64,000 bases of DNA, from contig JABYQN010000006.1 in NCBI GenBank assembly GCA_022606135.1, positions 868,001-932,000 on the forward strand. Reading direction: 5' to 3'. Shown in pieces: positions 20,860 through 32,221 of this stretch. The notes beneath the pieces were generated by a model. The model was not told where the DNA came from, searched no databases, and was given only the letters and a program-made list of their open reading frames with translations. The position numbers and the translations under genes were made by a program. Each line of letters starts with the position of its first letter. Position 1 is the stretch's first letter. This DNA comes from Fomes fomentarius (taxonomy: Eukaryota > Basidiomycota > Agaricomycetes > Polyporales > Polyporaceae).

Positions 20860-21871
20860 TCACCAATGCGCGAATTGCACAGTAGCCTGAGTCAATAACT
20901 TCTGCAGTCCATCGCGAATGAGCTTGCTTTCGAAAGCGTCCGTGTGTACTTCACAACGAAGAAAGATGTCAAGTTGTTCAGCAGGCAACCTCGCCATCGC
21001 GAGAAGCCTGGACTCGCTAGATATCCCAGCGGATATAAACCGATCGCTCAGAGCGCATAGAGTAGGATCGACGAGCCGTAGGAATACTTCAACTTCTTCC
21101 TGCTGTGGTCCTCTGCTAAAGGAGATATCTGGCAGAATGCTGTACGTCATGCTTAATCGTGACTGAAGGCAGCAGAATGGAGGCGTGAGTTCCTGAAAAC
21201 CGAAGTGAAGGTTGATCTGTGACTTACGTTCAGGTCGTTGTTTGCTGTGGTCCCGAGTTCAGAGGGAACTGGTTCTGTCCGCTCCCGTGCATTGTTTGGA
21301 CCGGGCGACTGGGGTCGATTTTCAGGCTGAACAATTTCATTGAATGAATATGAGTACCACGCAATGAATACGTACCAAGTGCATCTCGGGACCTTGAGTT
21401 GACTGTAGTGTCTGGGACCGACCCGGCAGGGTACCATGTGTCTTCAGCGTAAAACGGCACCTTGCGTGGTGCTGCTGGCAGTAGTACCGGATGGGCCAGT
21501 TATTCGTATATTGGGTGAAAGCGGGATATGCAGAAATAATCTATTCAAGGCTGGATCAGTCATGGTGCTTTTCCGCTAGATGATAGAGTCGCACCGTCGA
21601 GATTAGATCCTGGAGCCAAGTATAGTCTTGCCTAGACCATGTCAAAGAAAGGTTGAGTGCAGTAGGCACAAGCCTCCATATCAACTTCTGTACATGGCCA
21701 GAGCGGTCAGATCACAGGTCTCACAAATATGACTGTGACTGAGGTACAGGCCTTGGCACATTGAAATTCTACTCGATCGTTGCGGTTCAAATAGGGCAAA
21801 TAGGACCTTGTCATGCGATGAGGTGGTTCGGGTATCTTCTTAGGCGATGCGAGTCGAAGGGACTGAGACAT
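20860..21871 (-). CDS. Unrecognised three-copy family, copy A
   Basis: Five exons: 21871-21740, 21687-21595, 21540-21376, 21326-21228 and 21162-20860, 263 aa, all introns phase 0. Exon 2 (31 codons) contains LNLSLTW, exon 3 starts IISAYPAFTQYTNNWPIRYY, and exon 5 carries a helical domain of about 70 residues (EVEVFLRLVD, LSDRFISAGISS, DAFESKLIRDGLQKLL). The same blocks in the same exon order occur in copies B (30564) and C (32222). Function unknown: no signal peptide, membrane helix or known catalytic motif was seen. The linker in exon 4 is polar and Pro-rich. At the exon 1/2 border the site matching the B and C donors reads AAG-GC rather than AAG-GT; a GTCACA 12 bases later keeps the frame, so this border is the least sure. 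Confidence 0.75.
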
Positions 21872-22213
21872 ATTATGACAATCCAGGGATGGTACAAATC
21901 TGTCTTGGAATGATCTCGAGGATTGAGTACTCTCATCAATTTATACTTGAGCACACACCGGCACTGTACTGCTGCAGCAAGCAATACTTCGAACAATAAT
22001 CTGCATGTCATCCCTGTATAGACACCGTATCTTGTACAGCGAGTCCACAAAGCCGCTGCCGGACACTCTTCTTGATCGACGACGGCCAATCGCTTGATAC
22101 GTAGAAGCGCTGCGGCACTGGAAAGCAAAGAGAAGTACAGATGCTATATGCAGGAAGATACAGAACACGGTGGCGATACAACACGAACGACGAGTATTCA
22201 GAGGAAGTGGCCG
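21872..22213. other. Gap between copy A and nop58
   Basis: This holds the promoter of copy A and the 3' end of nop58. Minus-strand frames here are short and have no motif; nothing else was seen. Confidence 0.5.
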
Positions 22214-24393
22214 CTATGCCTCTGACTTTTTCTTCTTCTTTTTCTTTGTTGCCTCTGCATTCGCTGCGTCGCCGTCCTCCGCTTCAGCCGCAGCAGCAGC
22301 AGCCTCCTCTGCCTTGCGAGCCTTTTTCCTTGCCTTTCGCTCCTCTTTCGTCTCTTCCCTCGGCTAAACACACGTCATCAGCTACTGAGCAAACCGAACA
22401 CGACAACAGACAACTCACCTTCTCCTCCGTATCCACGTCCATCGCTTCGCTCTCTCTCCGTTTCCGCTTCTTCTCTTTCTTGCTCTCCTTGGACGGCTTG
22501 CTCTCATCCTCGTCGTCCTCCCCGTCAACATCCATCCTCGCCTCCTCGATACCCTCCGCGATCTGTTCCTTCTCCGCCCGCTTCTTCGCCTTCCGTTCCT
22601 CCTTCGCCTTCTTCTTCTCCGCCTTCTCCGCCTTGACCTCCAGCACCGCCTTCACCGCTGCCTCGAGCGGCTCGCGCTGTGTCGGCATGAGGTCCGCCGC
22701 GGTGTTGTACGTCTTCGTCTCGCCCGTCATCTCGAATCGCGTCTGCTTCTTGCCCGCGAACGCAGACCGCACCGTCGTCGCGTCGCCCTGCTGCTCGAGA
22801 CTGTGCAGCCGCGCCTCGAGCTTCGCGCGGTTCTCGACGCCTATTGACGGTGCCTGCGGCTCGGACTTGACGTCGGCATCGGAGAGGGCGTCGACACGGA
22901 CTGACAGTGCCGCCTTGGTCGCGACCATACGCGCCATCTTGCCCTTGAGTTTTGGGGGCGCTTGGCCGATGAGGGAGGCCTGCGAGTGTGTCAGGAGTGA
23001 TGGTGCGAAAGTGAGGGTGGGTGGACTTACGTGGTAGATGAGACCATACTTGGGCGTGTCGTGCTTGGTCTTCAACGCACGGAAGAGCGCCTTCTCTGCA
23101 CCGAGAATCTGGATGGTACTTGCTGGGTGCTTTGCTAGCGAAAGCAAGCTACCAGCGTGGCTAATCAATCGCGCGCCCACGAGGTCGCCGACAAGAGCAG
23201 TAAGGTTGGGCGCTATCGCGTTCATGCGATTCCTGAGGTACTCTGCGAGCTGGGTACGGTACGAGGAGATGGCGATGACTTGGTCACATAGCGAGTTGAT
23301 GTGAGTTATGTCGGAGTCGGAAATGTCTGTGCCCATGGAAATGGAGGCAGCTGCCTTCAGCGTCGCCTCAAGATCTTCGGGAAGGATGGCAGCAAAATCA
23401 GTTGTGACAGCATTTGTTCGGAAACCTATGAAATTCTAAGGTTCAGTGAATTGATTACATGGCACAGTTGTAGAATATACTCACCCATTGCCTTAATGAC
23501 TTTGGCATATGCGATGTTGTCGACGATGATCTTCGCCATTTCAGGGAAATGCCAACCATACCATTCCTATCCGTACGGCATCAACTGTCAGCATCCTTCG
23601 CGCGACCGTTGGGGCGTATGATTGACCTTCACACGCATAGCGTAGATGTTGATTTCCTTGTCGAGGTCATCTAGGAGAGCGATAGCTTGGACGATCATGG
23701 TGTCGACCTTGTCAGGCGAGAACTTGAGCTTGAATCTTTCCTCGCCTTCAGAACCATGCATTCAAGTGAAAGTGTGTACGTCACGCACCGTGATAATGAG
23801 TGACTGAGACCCAAGCTCATAGTCGCAAGGTCCTTAGGATCCAAGCCCTCAAGTAATGAAGTCAACTGGGAGCGGATCCCATGGAACAGCTCCGTCATAT
23901 TTGGCGATACGACCTTCAGGCTGAGCTTATCCTTCACCGCCTTGCCTGTCCTCTTGTATTCGAAGTTGCCCTGGTACGGGAATAGTATACACTACGCACC
24001 GAGAGCAGCATCGAAGACTGCAAGAGTTTCCTTGCTCTTCCCTTTACCGACGACCTCATCTGACAGGAATTTCTTCAGAGTTTTACTGAGCTTGGTGTCT
24101 TGCAGCGCAGTGATTTCCTCTACTGCCGTCGCGGTCGATGTGAACCGGTGAATGGCTTTTAGTTTGAGACTAACGTTCACGATTGGCGGATCACATTTAC
24201 GTGCGATAGCGTATTCATACAAGAGAGCCAAGGCTTATAAGCGTCTTTCCCGTTGCATAAAAAGAACCACTTACAGCCTGTTCGCTCTCTCCGGAGTCTC
24301 AAACTCCTTCCACACATCCGGACTCTCGAGCTTTGCCTCGTCCGTGAGTTTGAACAGACAGTAGCCCAGCGCCGTCTCGTACAGGACCAGCAT
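22214..24393 (-). CDS. nop58: Box C/D snoRNP core protein Nop58
   Basis: Eight exons: 24393-24275, 24169-24000, 23945-23789, 23735-23627, 23566-23485, 23425-23031, 22979-22419 and 22363-22214, 580 aa. It starts [16 protein letters not shown]. The NOP5 N-terminal domain is followed by the coiled coil and the Nop RNA-binding domain ([56 protein letters not shown]), then a long Lys/Glu-rich tail with KKD/E-type repeats. Nop58 pairs with Nop56 around fibrillarin and snoRNA to methylate rRNA in the nucleolus; the charged tail is typical of Nop58 and favours it over Nop56. Both acceptors around exons 3 and 4 required choosing the in-frame AG. Confidence 0.95.
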
Positions 24394-24742
24394 TTTTGTG
24401 TCGCCGCGCTAGCCCGCGCAAGCACCAATTTCCCAGAGAACACACGCCCAAGCGGCGAGAAAGAGCAAAAGTATCGAACTGAAGCAGAGGCGACTTTGCG
24501 ACTTTGCACCGTCGACCGCGTGCCGAAATTTTGGCAAAGTGCGCGTGGGAACACGTACCCAAGTTGGCAGGAGCGATCGGGGTGTCGCGTCCGGGCGCCT
24601 CTTGATGTTCGGCGCGCCTCCTCCGCCTCCGCCGTGACCGCGACCCGGTCCTACATACTATGATTAGAGTCACCATCCCAAGTTCAGGACCTTGGGAAAC
24701 AGGTGCATGAAGCGTGTCGTCTCTTTCGCCTCGACCTCCACG
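24394..24742. promoter_or_regulatory. Shared promoter, nop58/carboxypeptidase
   Basis: This 349-bp head-to-head gap holds both 5' UTRs. No TATA box or named site was recognised. An in-frame Met upstream of the carboxypeptidase start (about 24707) is possible, but the signal peptide begins at the later Met. Confidence 0.5.
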
Positions 24743-26988
24743 ATGTTCAGAACTGTAGCGGCTTGGGCGGCGCTCGCCTTGGGGACCCTGGCTAATGCTC
24801 AACAGGTCGTCCTGAACGGCAGACAGACAGCGGCGAACCCAGTGATTCCTGGCGAGTATGCTTTGCCCGCTGGGGCTGGGAATGTCTCCACGCGTTCTCT
24901 GTCATCTATCGTCTCCCAGAACGAGTTCTTGGCCCTATCTCACCCTCGGTTCCCCGCTCACCAAGTGCGGATTAAGAAGAGCGAGTTTTGCGACCCAACC
25001 GTGAAGTAGGTCGCGGTTGTTCGTAGTATGGCGCGTCTTATAACCGCTAATTCGCTCCAATTCGCTCCAACAGTGTATACACAGGGTATCTGGATGTAGA
25101 TGGGGCGCAAAACATCTGTTTTTCTACTTCTTTGAAAGTCGTCGTGACCCCGAGACCGGTACGCTTATTCCCATTCTTATCATTCACAACGTCGCTGACA
25201 TCTACATGCTCATTCTCTAGACGATGTAATGATGTGGATCAATGGAGGTTTGTGAGCGCTTGTAGTTGTAGTAGGTTTGAGCAGGGTCCATAATCCCTCA
25301 ACGTATCACAGGTCCCGGATGCTCTTCCTCCATGGGACTACTCATGGAGCTTGGTGCGTTTGCCCCGGCACATTGTAGAGAACACGTGCGTCAACTAAAA
25401 CCATCACAGGACCGTGCAACATCGATATGAACAACGTCTCGGACAACGGAACTGTCTGGAACCCGTACTCCTGGAACGCGGAGGCTAACATTTTCTTCTT
25501 GGATCAACCGTGCGTGCACATCGACATTATATCAGTTGAGCAGCGAGGCTGACTGCCTTATCGTCGTTGCTAGTGTCGGCGTTGGATTCTCTTATGCGGA
25601 CTTTGGCGAGACGATAGAGACCACAGAAGACGCTGCGAAGAACGTTCATGCCTTCTTGACCATCTTCTTCGAGACTTTTTCCCAATTCAAGGGTCGTCCT
25701 CTGCACCTTGCCGGAGAATCCTACGGTGTGAGTGCTGCCGTATGTTGAAATGCTACATGCTGAGCAACGGTTCCGGTCCCATAGGGTCGCTACTTACCCG
25801 CGTTTGCGAGTTACGTATATGACCAAAACCAGCTCGCGAAAGCTGAAGGCAGGGACACTCTCAACCTCACAAGCGTGCTGATTGGTAATGGGATTGTCGA
25901 CATATCAACGTAAGCCTATTCTACCCTAAGTATCCTCCCCGCATGTACTCCGGAATCCTCGGACCACGCTAAACTACATGTGTGGATCTGCAGCACGTAT
26001 CAGGGACGCTACGAGATCGAGTGCGGTACAGCGGCGCTGGACGTACCGTTTCAGACAATCAGCACCTGTGTCAAAATGAAGGCGGCTGTGAGTGCCACCA
26101 ACTACTTGTCCTGAACGATGCCGTATCGGCGACTGATGCATTCCATGCAACTCGACAGCTTCCACGATGTAATAAGGCGCTGCAAGAGAGCTGTGTCGAC
26201 ATTTTTGATGAGATCAACTGCAGAGCGGCTCAGAGCTTCTGTCAGGATCAAGTGAGCGGTGTCTTCCAACGCAGTGGTATGTGCATGCCGTTGTCTGATT
26301 ATACATGCGATCATCCGAGGCTACATACGAACTGACAACTATCCTCAGGCCGCAATGTCTATGACATCACCAAGGTGACATCAGCTGAATGGAGACGATC
26401 ATGGCATGAACTGACTTTGAGATGAACGCAGGATTGCCTCGGTGACCTGTGCTATCTCGAGGTCGGTGCGATCAAGAGCTACCTTGATGACCCCAGTACC
26501 CGCAAGCTGCTCGGTGTCGAAACCCCGTCCAATTTTAGCTCCTGCGACTCGGATGTTGGTCGCCGTTTTAACGCACGTCTGGACAAGTATGCGGTGCCGT
26601 CCCAGTTCTACATCGCGAGCCTACTCGAGCGCGGCGTCCGCACATTGCTCTACTCGGGCACGTACGACTGGCAATGCAACTGGGCCGCGACGCGACTGTG
26701 GCTAGAGAAGCTCGAGTGGACGGGCAGCGCGCAGTACAAGGCGAACACGTGGCGCGATTGGACCGTCGACGGGCACAAGGCCGGGGAGGTGAAGACGGCT
26801 GGGCCGCTCACGTTCGCGACGGTGCGCGGCGCGGGACATATGATAAGTCGATCTCGACGTCTGTGTGGCATCGAAGTACCGCGAGCGCTGACTTTAGCTT
26901 CTTTTGCCGTTAACACGTCCCGCACGACAAGCCCGTGGAGGCGCAGGCGTTGGTCTCCCGGTGGCTTGCGCAGCGCGAACTACAATAA
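24743..26988 (+). CDS. Secreted/vacuolar serine carboxypeptidase (S10)
   Basis: Twelve exons: 24743-25005, 25074-25158, 25221-25247, 25312-25353, 25410-25509, 25574-25727, 25785-25909, 25994-26087, 26159-26276, 26349-26374, 26432-26842 and 26917-26988, about 505 aa with one base restored. A signal peptide (MFRTVAAWAALALGTLANA) leads in. S10 motifs: INGGPGCSSSMG, GESYGGRYLP (nucleophile Ser), LLYSGTYDWQCNW (catalytic Asp) and GAGHM joined to VPHDKP (catalytic His). The enzyme removes C-terminal residues from peptides at acid pH. Two oddities: one A is missing in a run at 25109-25112, needed to join VDGAQ to KHLFFYFFESRRD; and the last intron has AT-AC borders (26843-26916). Several NxS/T sites fit secretion. 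It may be vacuolar or extracellular; sequence alone does not decide. Confidence 0.88.
25051..25070 (+). repeat. Two exact 10-bp copies in an intron
   Basis: The decamer beginning TTCGCTCC occurs twice in tandem just before the acceptor of the first carboxypeptidase intron. Possible slippage duplication of the polypyrimidine region; it does not alter the frame. Confidence 0.85.
25109..25112 (+). other. Frame break in an A4 run (carboxypeptidase)
   Basis: Upstream frame gives GYLDVDGAQ; the frame shifted by one gives KHLFFYFFESRRDPET, the conserved S10 segment. One extra A in this run joins them with no residue lost. Confidence 0.75.
26843..26916 (+). other. Candidate AT-AC intron, 74 nt
   Basis: The intron begins ATAAGT and ends TTAACAC, with a branch-like CGCTGAC 26 bases before the end. 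Removing exactly these 74 bases joins GAGHM to VPHDKPVEAQALVSRWL, the conserved catalytic-His segment of S10 carboxypeptidases. Any GT-AG choice nearby (for example a donor at 26847) shifts the frame into a basic sequence. ATAAGT donors with AC acceptors are the U2-type AT-AC class known from animals and fungi; the U12 donor consensus ATATCCTT is absent. Confidence 0.75.
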
Positions 26989-28329
26989 AGCGACCGCACC
27001 TCGCCGTTTGCGCGTTGGAAGTTGGAGGACACCTCGGGCCAAGGTAGCTTGGGAGTTCTCTCGGGCTCGCATCGTGGGAAGCTGGGGATCTCGGACGAGG
27101 CGTATCGCGACGGGCACCCCAGGTAGGAAGGAATGCATATGTAATGATCATCGGGCATTTCGCGAATCGCGTGCCGTTCTATGAACACCCTTTGCGCGGA
27201 AACACGTCCAGGGACTCGGGACGCAATTGTCGTTCCTTGTCCAGGAGCACCTGCCGTCTGTTCAATTGGGCAACTTTGCCAAGCGGCGAGGCCAGGCACT
27301 TTGCCTAAAAAGGTACGGTTTAGGCGGATTTGCGGCCGTTTTGGGCGGGCGATTGAGATCATGATGCTTGGGCGTGGAGATCACACGGGTGGCGCTGAGA
27401 GTGTCGCACGCCGCGGTTGGTTGGACTTCCCGGCGCTGTCGGGCAGCAGCTGGTGTGGCAGGTGTGGAAGTGGACCTGATACAAGAGAGTGGGAAGCGGC
27501 AGATCGCCAAATACGCCATCATGGGCGCGTCAAATGCCATGCGGCTCGGTGAGGGCGGCGAGGGCAGAAGATGAGAGCATTTGTGCATGAGAGAGTGCGC
27601 ACGGACGTCGAGGAGAAAGGCGTATGTACGGCAGGAGGAAGGAGTTGCACGCATGGGCTATGTTTGTCTGGCAGAGGCGGGCAGAGTATATTCTTTGCGT
27701 GCAGTTGCCAACGATTTATGATGGGAATATAATTAGGATTCGCAGACGGAGCCGTGACATTGATGGTCAGTGGTGCTGTGAATTCATATTGCGCCCGAGC
27801 ATGGCGTTCATGCACAGGCTTGCCCTCCTGGCGCCTGTATGGGGGACACCGGGCTCGGAGGTGCAGGTGCAGGTGCAGGTGGTAATCCTCGCTTCAACGC
27901 GAGCTGTCGAGAATATGAATGTGAGCGGCGAGCGTGCTGGAAAATGGATGGTGGCCGGAAGAGAGTGGGAGGAGGAGGGAGAGATCTCGAGAGTGGTTTC
28001 TATGGGGATAAGCAATCTGCCGGTTTCCCCGAGCCAAAGGTGTGGTATGCGGCCACGGGCGAATCAGCTGCAGGCTCGTAAAAGGCGACGGGCGGGCAGC
28101 AGTCGCCTCTCCATCCCCTCCCTTCCTTCCCTCCGTCTTTTTTCGGTGCTCAAGGTGCGTCGTCCAGTCTTCTTCCAGCGACCATCGCTCGCTCACCTTT
28201 CGTCCTCGACAACAGTCACTTCGGGTTGCCCGGTAGCGCCCCTGGACCACTCTCATTCATTTCGGCATCGTCCAACTCGTCCTCCAGCAGGCTTTCAACT
28301 CCGGCAGTAAGCAACCAGCCTTTTTCGTA
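26989..28329. other. Intergenic region of 1.3 kb
   Basis: No gene was recognised on either strand. Frames over 100 codons (for example 27624-28310 plus) overlap several on the other strand and have no motif. A short GCAGGT-type repeat lies at 27861-27881. It contains the carboxypeptidase 3' UTR and the promoter of the Rds1-like gene; the 150 bases before 28330 are pyrimidine-rich. Confidence 0.5.
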
Positions 28330-29808
28330 ATGCCTTCCTTCGCCTCTCTTGTTGCCCTTGTGGCACCCATGATGGTCCTTGCTGCCCCGCCCCCTTGAAG
28401 CGGGATGCGGCCACGAATCTCCTTGTCCTGAGTGAGTCTTGTCTGCCGCAGTCGAGCTTGCATCAGTACCTGACGACCACGCACCAGAGTTTGCGGATGT
28501 CCTGGAGCAGTTCGAGTCAGAATTCTACAAGCAAGCGCTTGGGAAGTTCCAAGAGTCAGACTTCACTGCGGCTGGTTTCGTCTCTGCCCAAGTTCCCATA
28601 GAGCAGTTTATCCAGATCCAAAGTGATGAGCAGGCGCACGCGACTGCCCTTGAGGTCAGTCAGTCTTTGGTTGATATGTCTGGGTTCCCTGCTAATCATC
28701 TCCACCCACCTCAGGCGACGATCAAGTCCATGGGCGACTCCCCCATCACGGACTGTAAATTCGACTTCGGCAACGCACTTAACGATGTCGCGACCATGGC
28801 CCCACCGCGCGTGTGGTAGAGAATTTGGGCGTGTCTGCGTACTTGGGAGCGGCACACTTGATCGATGATCCTGTCCTCCTTACCGCGGCTGGCTCGATTT
28901 TGACTATTGAAGCCCGTCACCAAACCATCCTTAACGTCCTCAACAGCGGCATCTCGATCCCCCAGGCGTTCGATGTTGGACTCCTTCCCAACGAAGTTCT
29001 CGCCATCGCAAGCGCCTTCATCTCTGGCTGTGATCTTGGGGTTCCTGGTGCGTACAGTCTCTGCTATCTTTTGCCGGACGGATCGCTCACAGCAGGTATG
29101 GTATGGTAGCGAACCAGCCGTTGACGGTTACGAACACTGGCTCTGTCCAGCCCGGCACCCTCTTGACGTTCCAGTCTCCTGCTATCAACGGTTCCACTGA
29201 CGTAAGTTCCTGCTGTTGGTGTGAGTGTATCTCGCTAATCGACATGTCTCCTGCAGGGTCTCTTCTGCCAAATGCTCATCGGTGGTGCGCCCTCGTCCAT
29301 TTCTCTGCCCATCGACCAGTGTGTCGTTCCCGAGGGTATCGAGGGCCCCGTCGCCATCTTCGTCACCAGCGACATGCAGCCCCTCAACAACAACGTTCGC
29401 GACCGTGCGAACCAGCCCGTCCTCGCTGGCCCGACCATGGCCTTCATCGACACCCAGAAGCAGCTCCTTTCTCAGCTCGCCCTCGCCGCATCAGGCAGCA
29501 GCGGCAGCAACAACAGCGCGAACGACGGCACGAGCACCTCGACCATCACGCCCCCTGAGGCCAGCTCGATCATCGCAAGCGCATCCGCTGCAAGTGCCAC
29601 TGCGACTGGCGGTGCTGCTGCGCCCACTGACTCTGCTACATCTGGATCCAACGGCGCCTCGGCTGCGGCCCCGGCCGCACCTGAGTCTGACAAGACCGTC
29701 GTCGAGCAGCCGGGCACGCGCAACGTCGCGACGGGCCCGTCTCCCGACGGCAAGATCACCGTTGACGGCTGGCAGCAGGAAGTCCCCAAGGACCAGGTCC
29801 AAGCTTAA
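28330..29808 (+). CDS. Rds1-like secreted ferritin-fold protein; two frame breaks
   Basis: Five exons: 28330-28431, 28488-28654, 28715-29047, 29110-29201 and 29257-29808, about 415 aa with two bases restored. A signal peptide (MPSFASLVALVAPMMVLAA) is followed by a KR site. The ferritin-like domain has VLEQFESEFYKQAL, QIQSDEQAHATAL, ENLGVSAYLGAAHLI and ILTIEARHQT, with the Glu/His pairs expected for a di-iron four-helix bundle. A second domain has GLFCQMLIGGAPSSISLP and QCVVPEGIEGPVAIFV, then a Ser/Ala/Thr-rich tail ending VDGWQQEVPKDQVQA. It resembles fungal stress-response protein Rds1. One C is missing in each of the runs 28390-28394 and 28800-28803. The first intron is 28432-28487; a GT-AG pair only 20 nt apart inside it is a decoy. 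Confidence 0.85.
28390..28394 (+). other. Frame break in a C5 run (Rds1-like)
   Basis: As read, the signal peptide frame ends at TGA eight residues on. One more C gives AAPPPLKRDAATNLLVL, a normal signal-peptide exit with a dibasic site, leading into the ferritin-like domain. Confidence 0.75.
28800..28803 (+). other. Frame break in a C4 run (Rds1-like)
   Basis: As read, the frame ends at TAG after DVATMAPPRVW. One more C gives DVATMAPTARVVENLG, the conserved helix of the ferritin-like domain. Confidence 0.8.
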
Positions 29809-30563
29809 GCGCTAACTTATCCATTTTGTTCGCTGCACGCCATCCCGCCCCCCGCTGCCGATGCATGCTGCTGTATAGGGGGTTCGACGCCATGGACAGT
29901 TCACACACCTTATCACTTGGACATTGGGGCTGAAGGACTATCTATCATCTTACGCCATCTCGCTATAGACGGGCGCGTACATAGTTAGGCTATCACTGGT
30001 TGCTTTCCTTTCGTAATTCGTTCCGTTACTGCTCGTTGCTTACCTTTTCGTTGCTCTTTACGATCTTCACTGCCGCCTCTCTGCTGGTTTGACGCTATCT
30101 TGGTCTTTTGCTGGTCCATTTGTATAGTACCGTACGTGATCATTTGTATGGTACGCTTGGCCCAAAAAGTCATCCCGTTAAACTGTAAAAGTCTTGTCGG
30201 CGTGGTCACGGCGACGTTCCATGAGTGATCCCTCGATTACTTCACTGTCCATCGCTCAGTGTTGGGGTCCAATGGTCGTGTTCGTAAGTCCATCCGCGTC
30301 TCTGTATATGAAGTTGACTCCGTTCGTCCATTCGTCTCCTGTATGACTGAAACGAGTTAAATAGATGGGTCCTGGACACACCCAGCCAGCACGAAGTGGA
30401 CCCTGTGGCTCCGTCGCGGAGCGGAGGAACTCGCACGCCGTCAGCCCTGCATGCATAGCCAAATCGCCCTGGAGGTGCCCACTGTTGTTGCATAGACGGT
30501 GCAGAGTTCGACAGTCAGTCTACATCCGGGGTTTCCGCCTCTTCAGCTGGACGAAGACGAGTC
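29809..30563. other. Intergenic region
   Basis: No gene recognised. A 68-codon minus-strand frame (30462-30256) is mildly protein-like but has no partner exon or motif. It holds the 3' UTR of the Rds1-like gene and the promoter of family copy B. Confidence 0.5.
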
Positions 30564-31803
30564 ATGGAGCTCGGCACCAACTTGAAGAGTTCGAGGTCTG
30601 CCTACCCGACTCCGCCGCCTTCACTGTGCGCCGATGAAGCTCCGCATGGTGCAGTCATAGTCCCAGTGCCTGGCTATCCGGACTGTCGCAACCGAAGCTA
30701 CTGCTATACGCATCACATCCGTCCGGCTGACCAGGAGCACTTCACTGCAGCAAAGGTGAACTTTTCGACTGTTCAACTTATCACGCCGGTTTCTCCAGAC
30801 AACTTGAATGCTGATCATGCTTATTTTGCACACATCCCCCCCTTCCCCCTCTTCGCGTGAAGTCGCTGATCAGGGAGATTGTCCACAAGGCCCTCGACAT
30901 CAGCCTCACTTGGAAGGCGCAGGGACCGGGACGCGTCGAGGACCTGTTGGCGTCGGTGCGTTAGCCAAACGTTTCAAGGGCTGCCGACTGTTGTTCAGCG
31001 GGGCTACTAGTAGTGCATACAGTACAGGGCTGATCGCTCAGTATGGTTTCGCAGGTCCTCTCCGCATACCCTGAGTTCAACAACTACGAAAAGCACTGGC
31101 CCATCTTGTGGTGCTGCCAGCATCGACTGTACTTCATTCGCTCTTGCATCAGGAGGGGTACGCCCGTGAAAGATTTGGACATGGCGCAGGAGAGCCAGGG
31201 CGTGGCAAGTGCCAAACGCAGCGTTCGGCTCGGGCGAAATGGGGTTTCAGCTTCGCGTCTCTCAAATGCAAGTTCTGGATATCGGGACCCTGAGGAGAGA
31301 GACGAGAATGCAGATGTGAGCGCTTCCACGATGCAGAAAGCGGTCGTTGGTTCAAACATGATTACTGACTCATCCTTGATTGCAGCACAATAGGGTGAGG
31401 AGGTCATTGCGTAACCATGCGCCACGCTCAGCAAGGACAGCTGTTGAGACAGAGCGGCGGCCTGAAAGGACCGCGACCTCGGAGGTCCGTGGAATATTCA
31501 TCATGTTCCTGCAAACGTATTTGGCTGACTACAATCGGTGTTCTGCATCATCCAGCACTCCCCCCTCAGGTGCATGGATTGGGAGAGAGGGAGATCCTGA
31601 GCTTCTTACGTTCCGTTGACGCCACGTTCGAACGCCTGCTGGACCGCTTCGCTTGGGCTGGAATCACCAACCGCACCCGGTTGGGTATATTGGCGGGGTG
31701 GTCCGTCGGTGAGATCAACTCGTTCTTGGTAAGGGAGGTTCGACTCGACCCGTTCGAACAAAAGATGATCAGCAACGGGTTGAGGAAGACACTGCAGGCA
31801 TGA
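30564..31803 (+). CDS. Unrecognised three-copy family, copy B
   Basis: Five exons: 30564-30755, 30863-30955, 31055-31315, 31386-31484 and 31570-31803, 292 aa, all introns phase 0. Exon 1 ends with PVPGYPDCRNRSYCY and EHFTAAK; exon 2 is 31 codons (SLIREIVHKALDISLTW); exon 3 opens VLSAYPEFNNYEKHWPILW and runs into a polar, Ser/Arg-rich linker; exon 4 is 99 nt, as in copy A; exon 5 gives REILSFLRSVD, LLDRFAWAGITN and DPFEQKMISNGLRKTL. No signal peptide or membrane segment. It lies 418 bp before copy C in the same direction, so a tandem duplication is likely. Function unknown. Other downstream ATGs exist, but this start leaves the first conserved block whole. Confidence 0.75.
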
Positions 31804-32221
31804 GCAGTGAATGGATGCACATCTATCCAGTTGGTTCCCGACTCCTTAGTCCCTAGGACTTCCTATTGAGGATACCCACGAATGCTTCTAGAACCGAACC
31901 ATCCCACGAGGACTCAAGACGGATAGGTGAGCGAGGTGCTGCGGTGGCCTGGCCGCCGCTTGACAGGAGGAGTTCAGTCACTTCATTGCTGTTTCTGGAG
32001 ACGACCTGGCGATGGATGTTCAATGCTGCCGTAGCATCAATCTATATGAACATTCCTTCGCCGCAGCATACGTCGACTGGTAGTTGCCGAGTGTAGAACC
32101 TAGACAAGTACTTGGTGGTGAGTCATCGAATCGAACCAGTTCTGTGTCTGTTTGTCTGTGTATTGAGTCGGCCACAACGGCCAGGTCTATATGAACGGGG
32201 CGAATCTAGTACTTCGCCATC
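31804..32221 (+). other. Spacer between family copies B and C
   Basis: Non-coding as far as visible. It holds the 3' UTR of copy B and the promoter of copy C. No long direct repeat marking the duplication break was seen. Confidence 0.5.

Noticed and set aside
22141..23037. Long plus-strand open frame of 298 codons
   Set aside because: It is antisense to the charged tail of nop58; Ser/Phe-rich, typical of the complement of Lys/Glu codons.
28432..28451. 20-nt GT-AG intron in the Rds1-like gene
   Set aside because: Too short to splice; using the later acceptor at 28487 gives a 56-nt intron and the conserved LLVLKFADVLEQF join.
30256..30462. Minus-strand frame of 68 codons with protein-like composition
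   Set aside because: No upstream exon, no motif; may be chance or a gene remnant.
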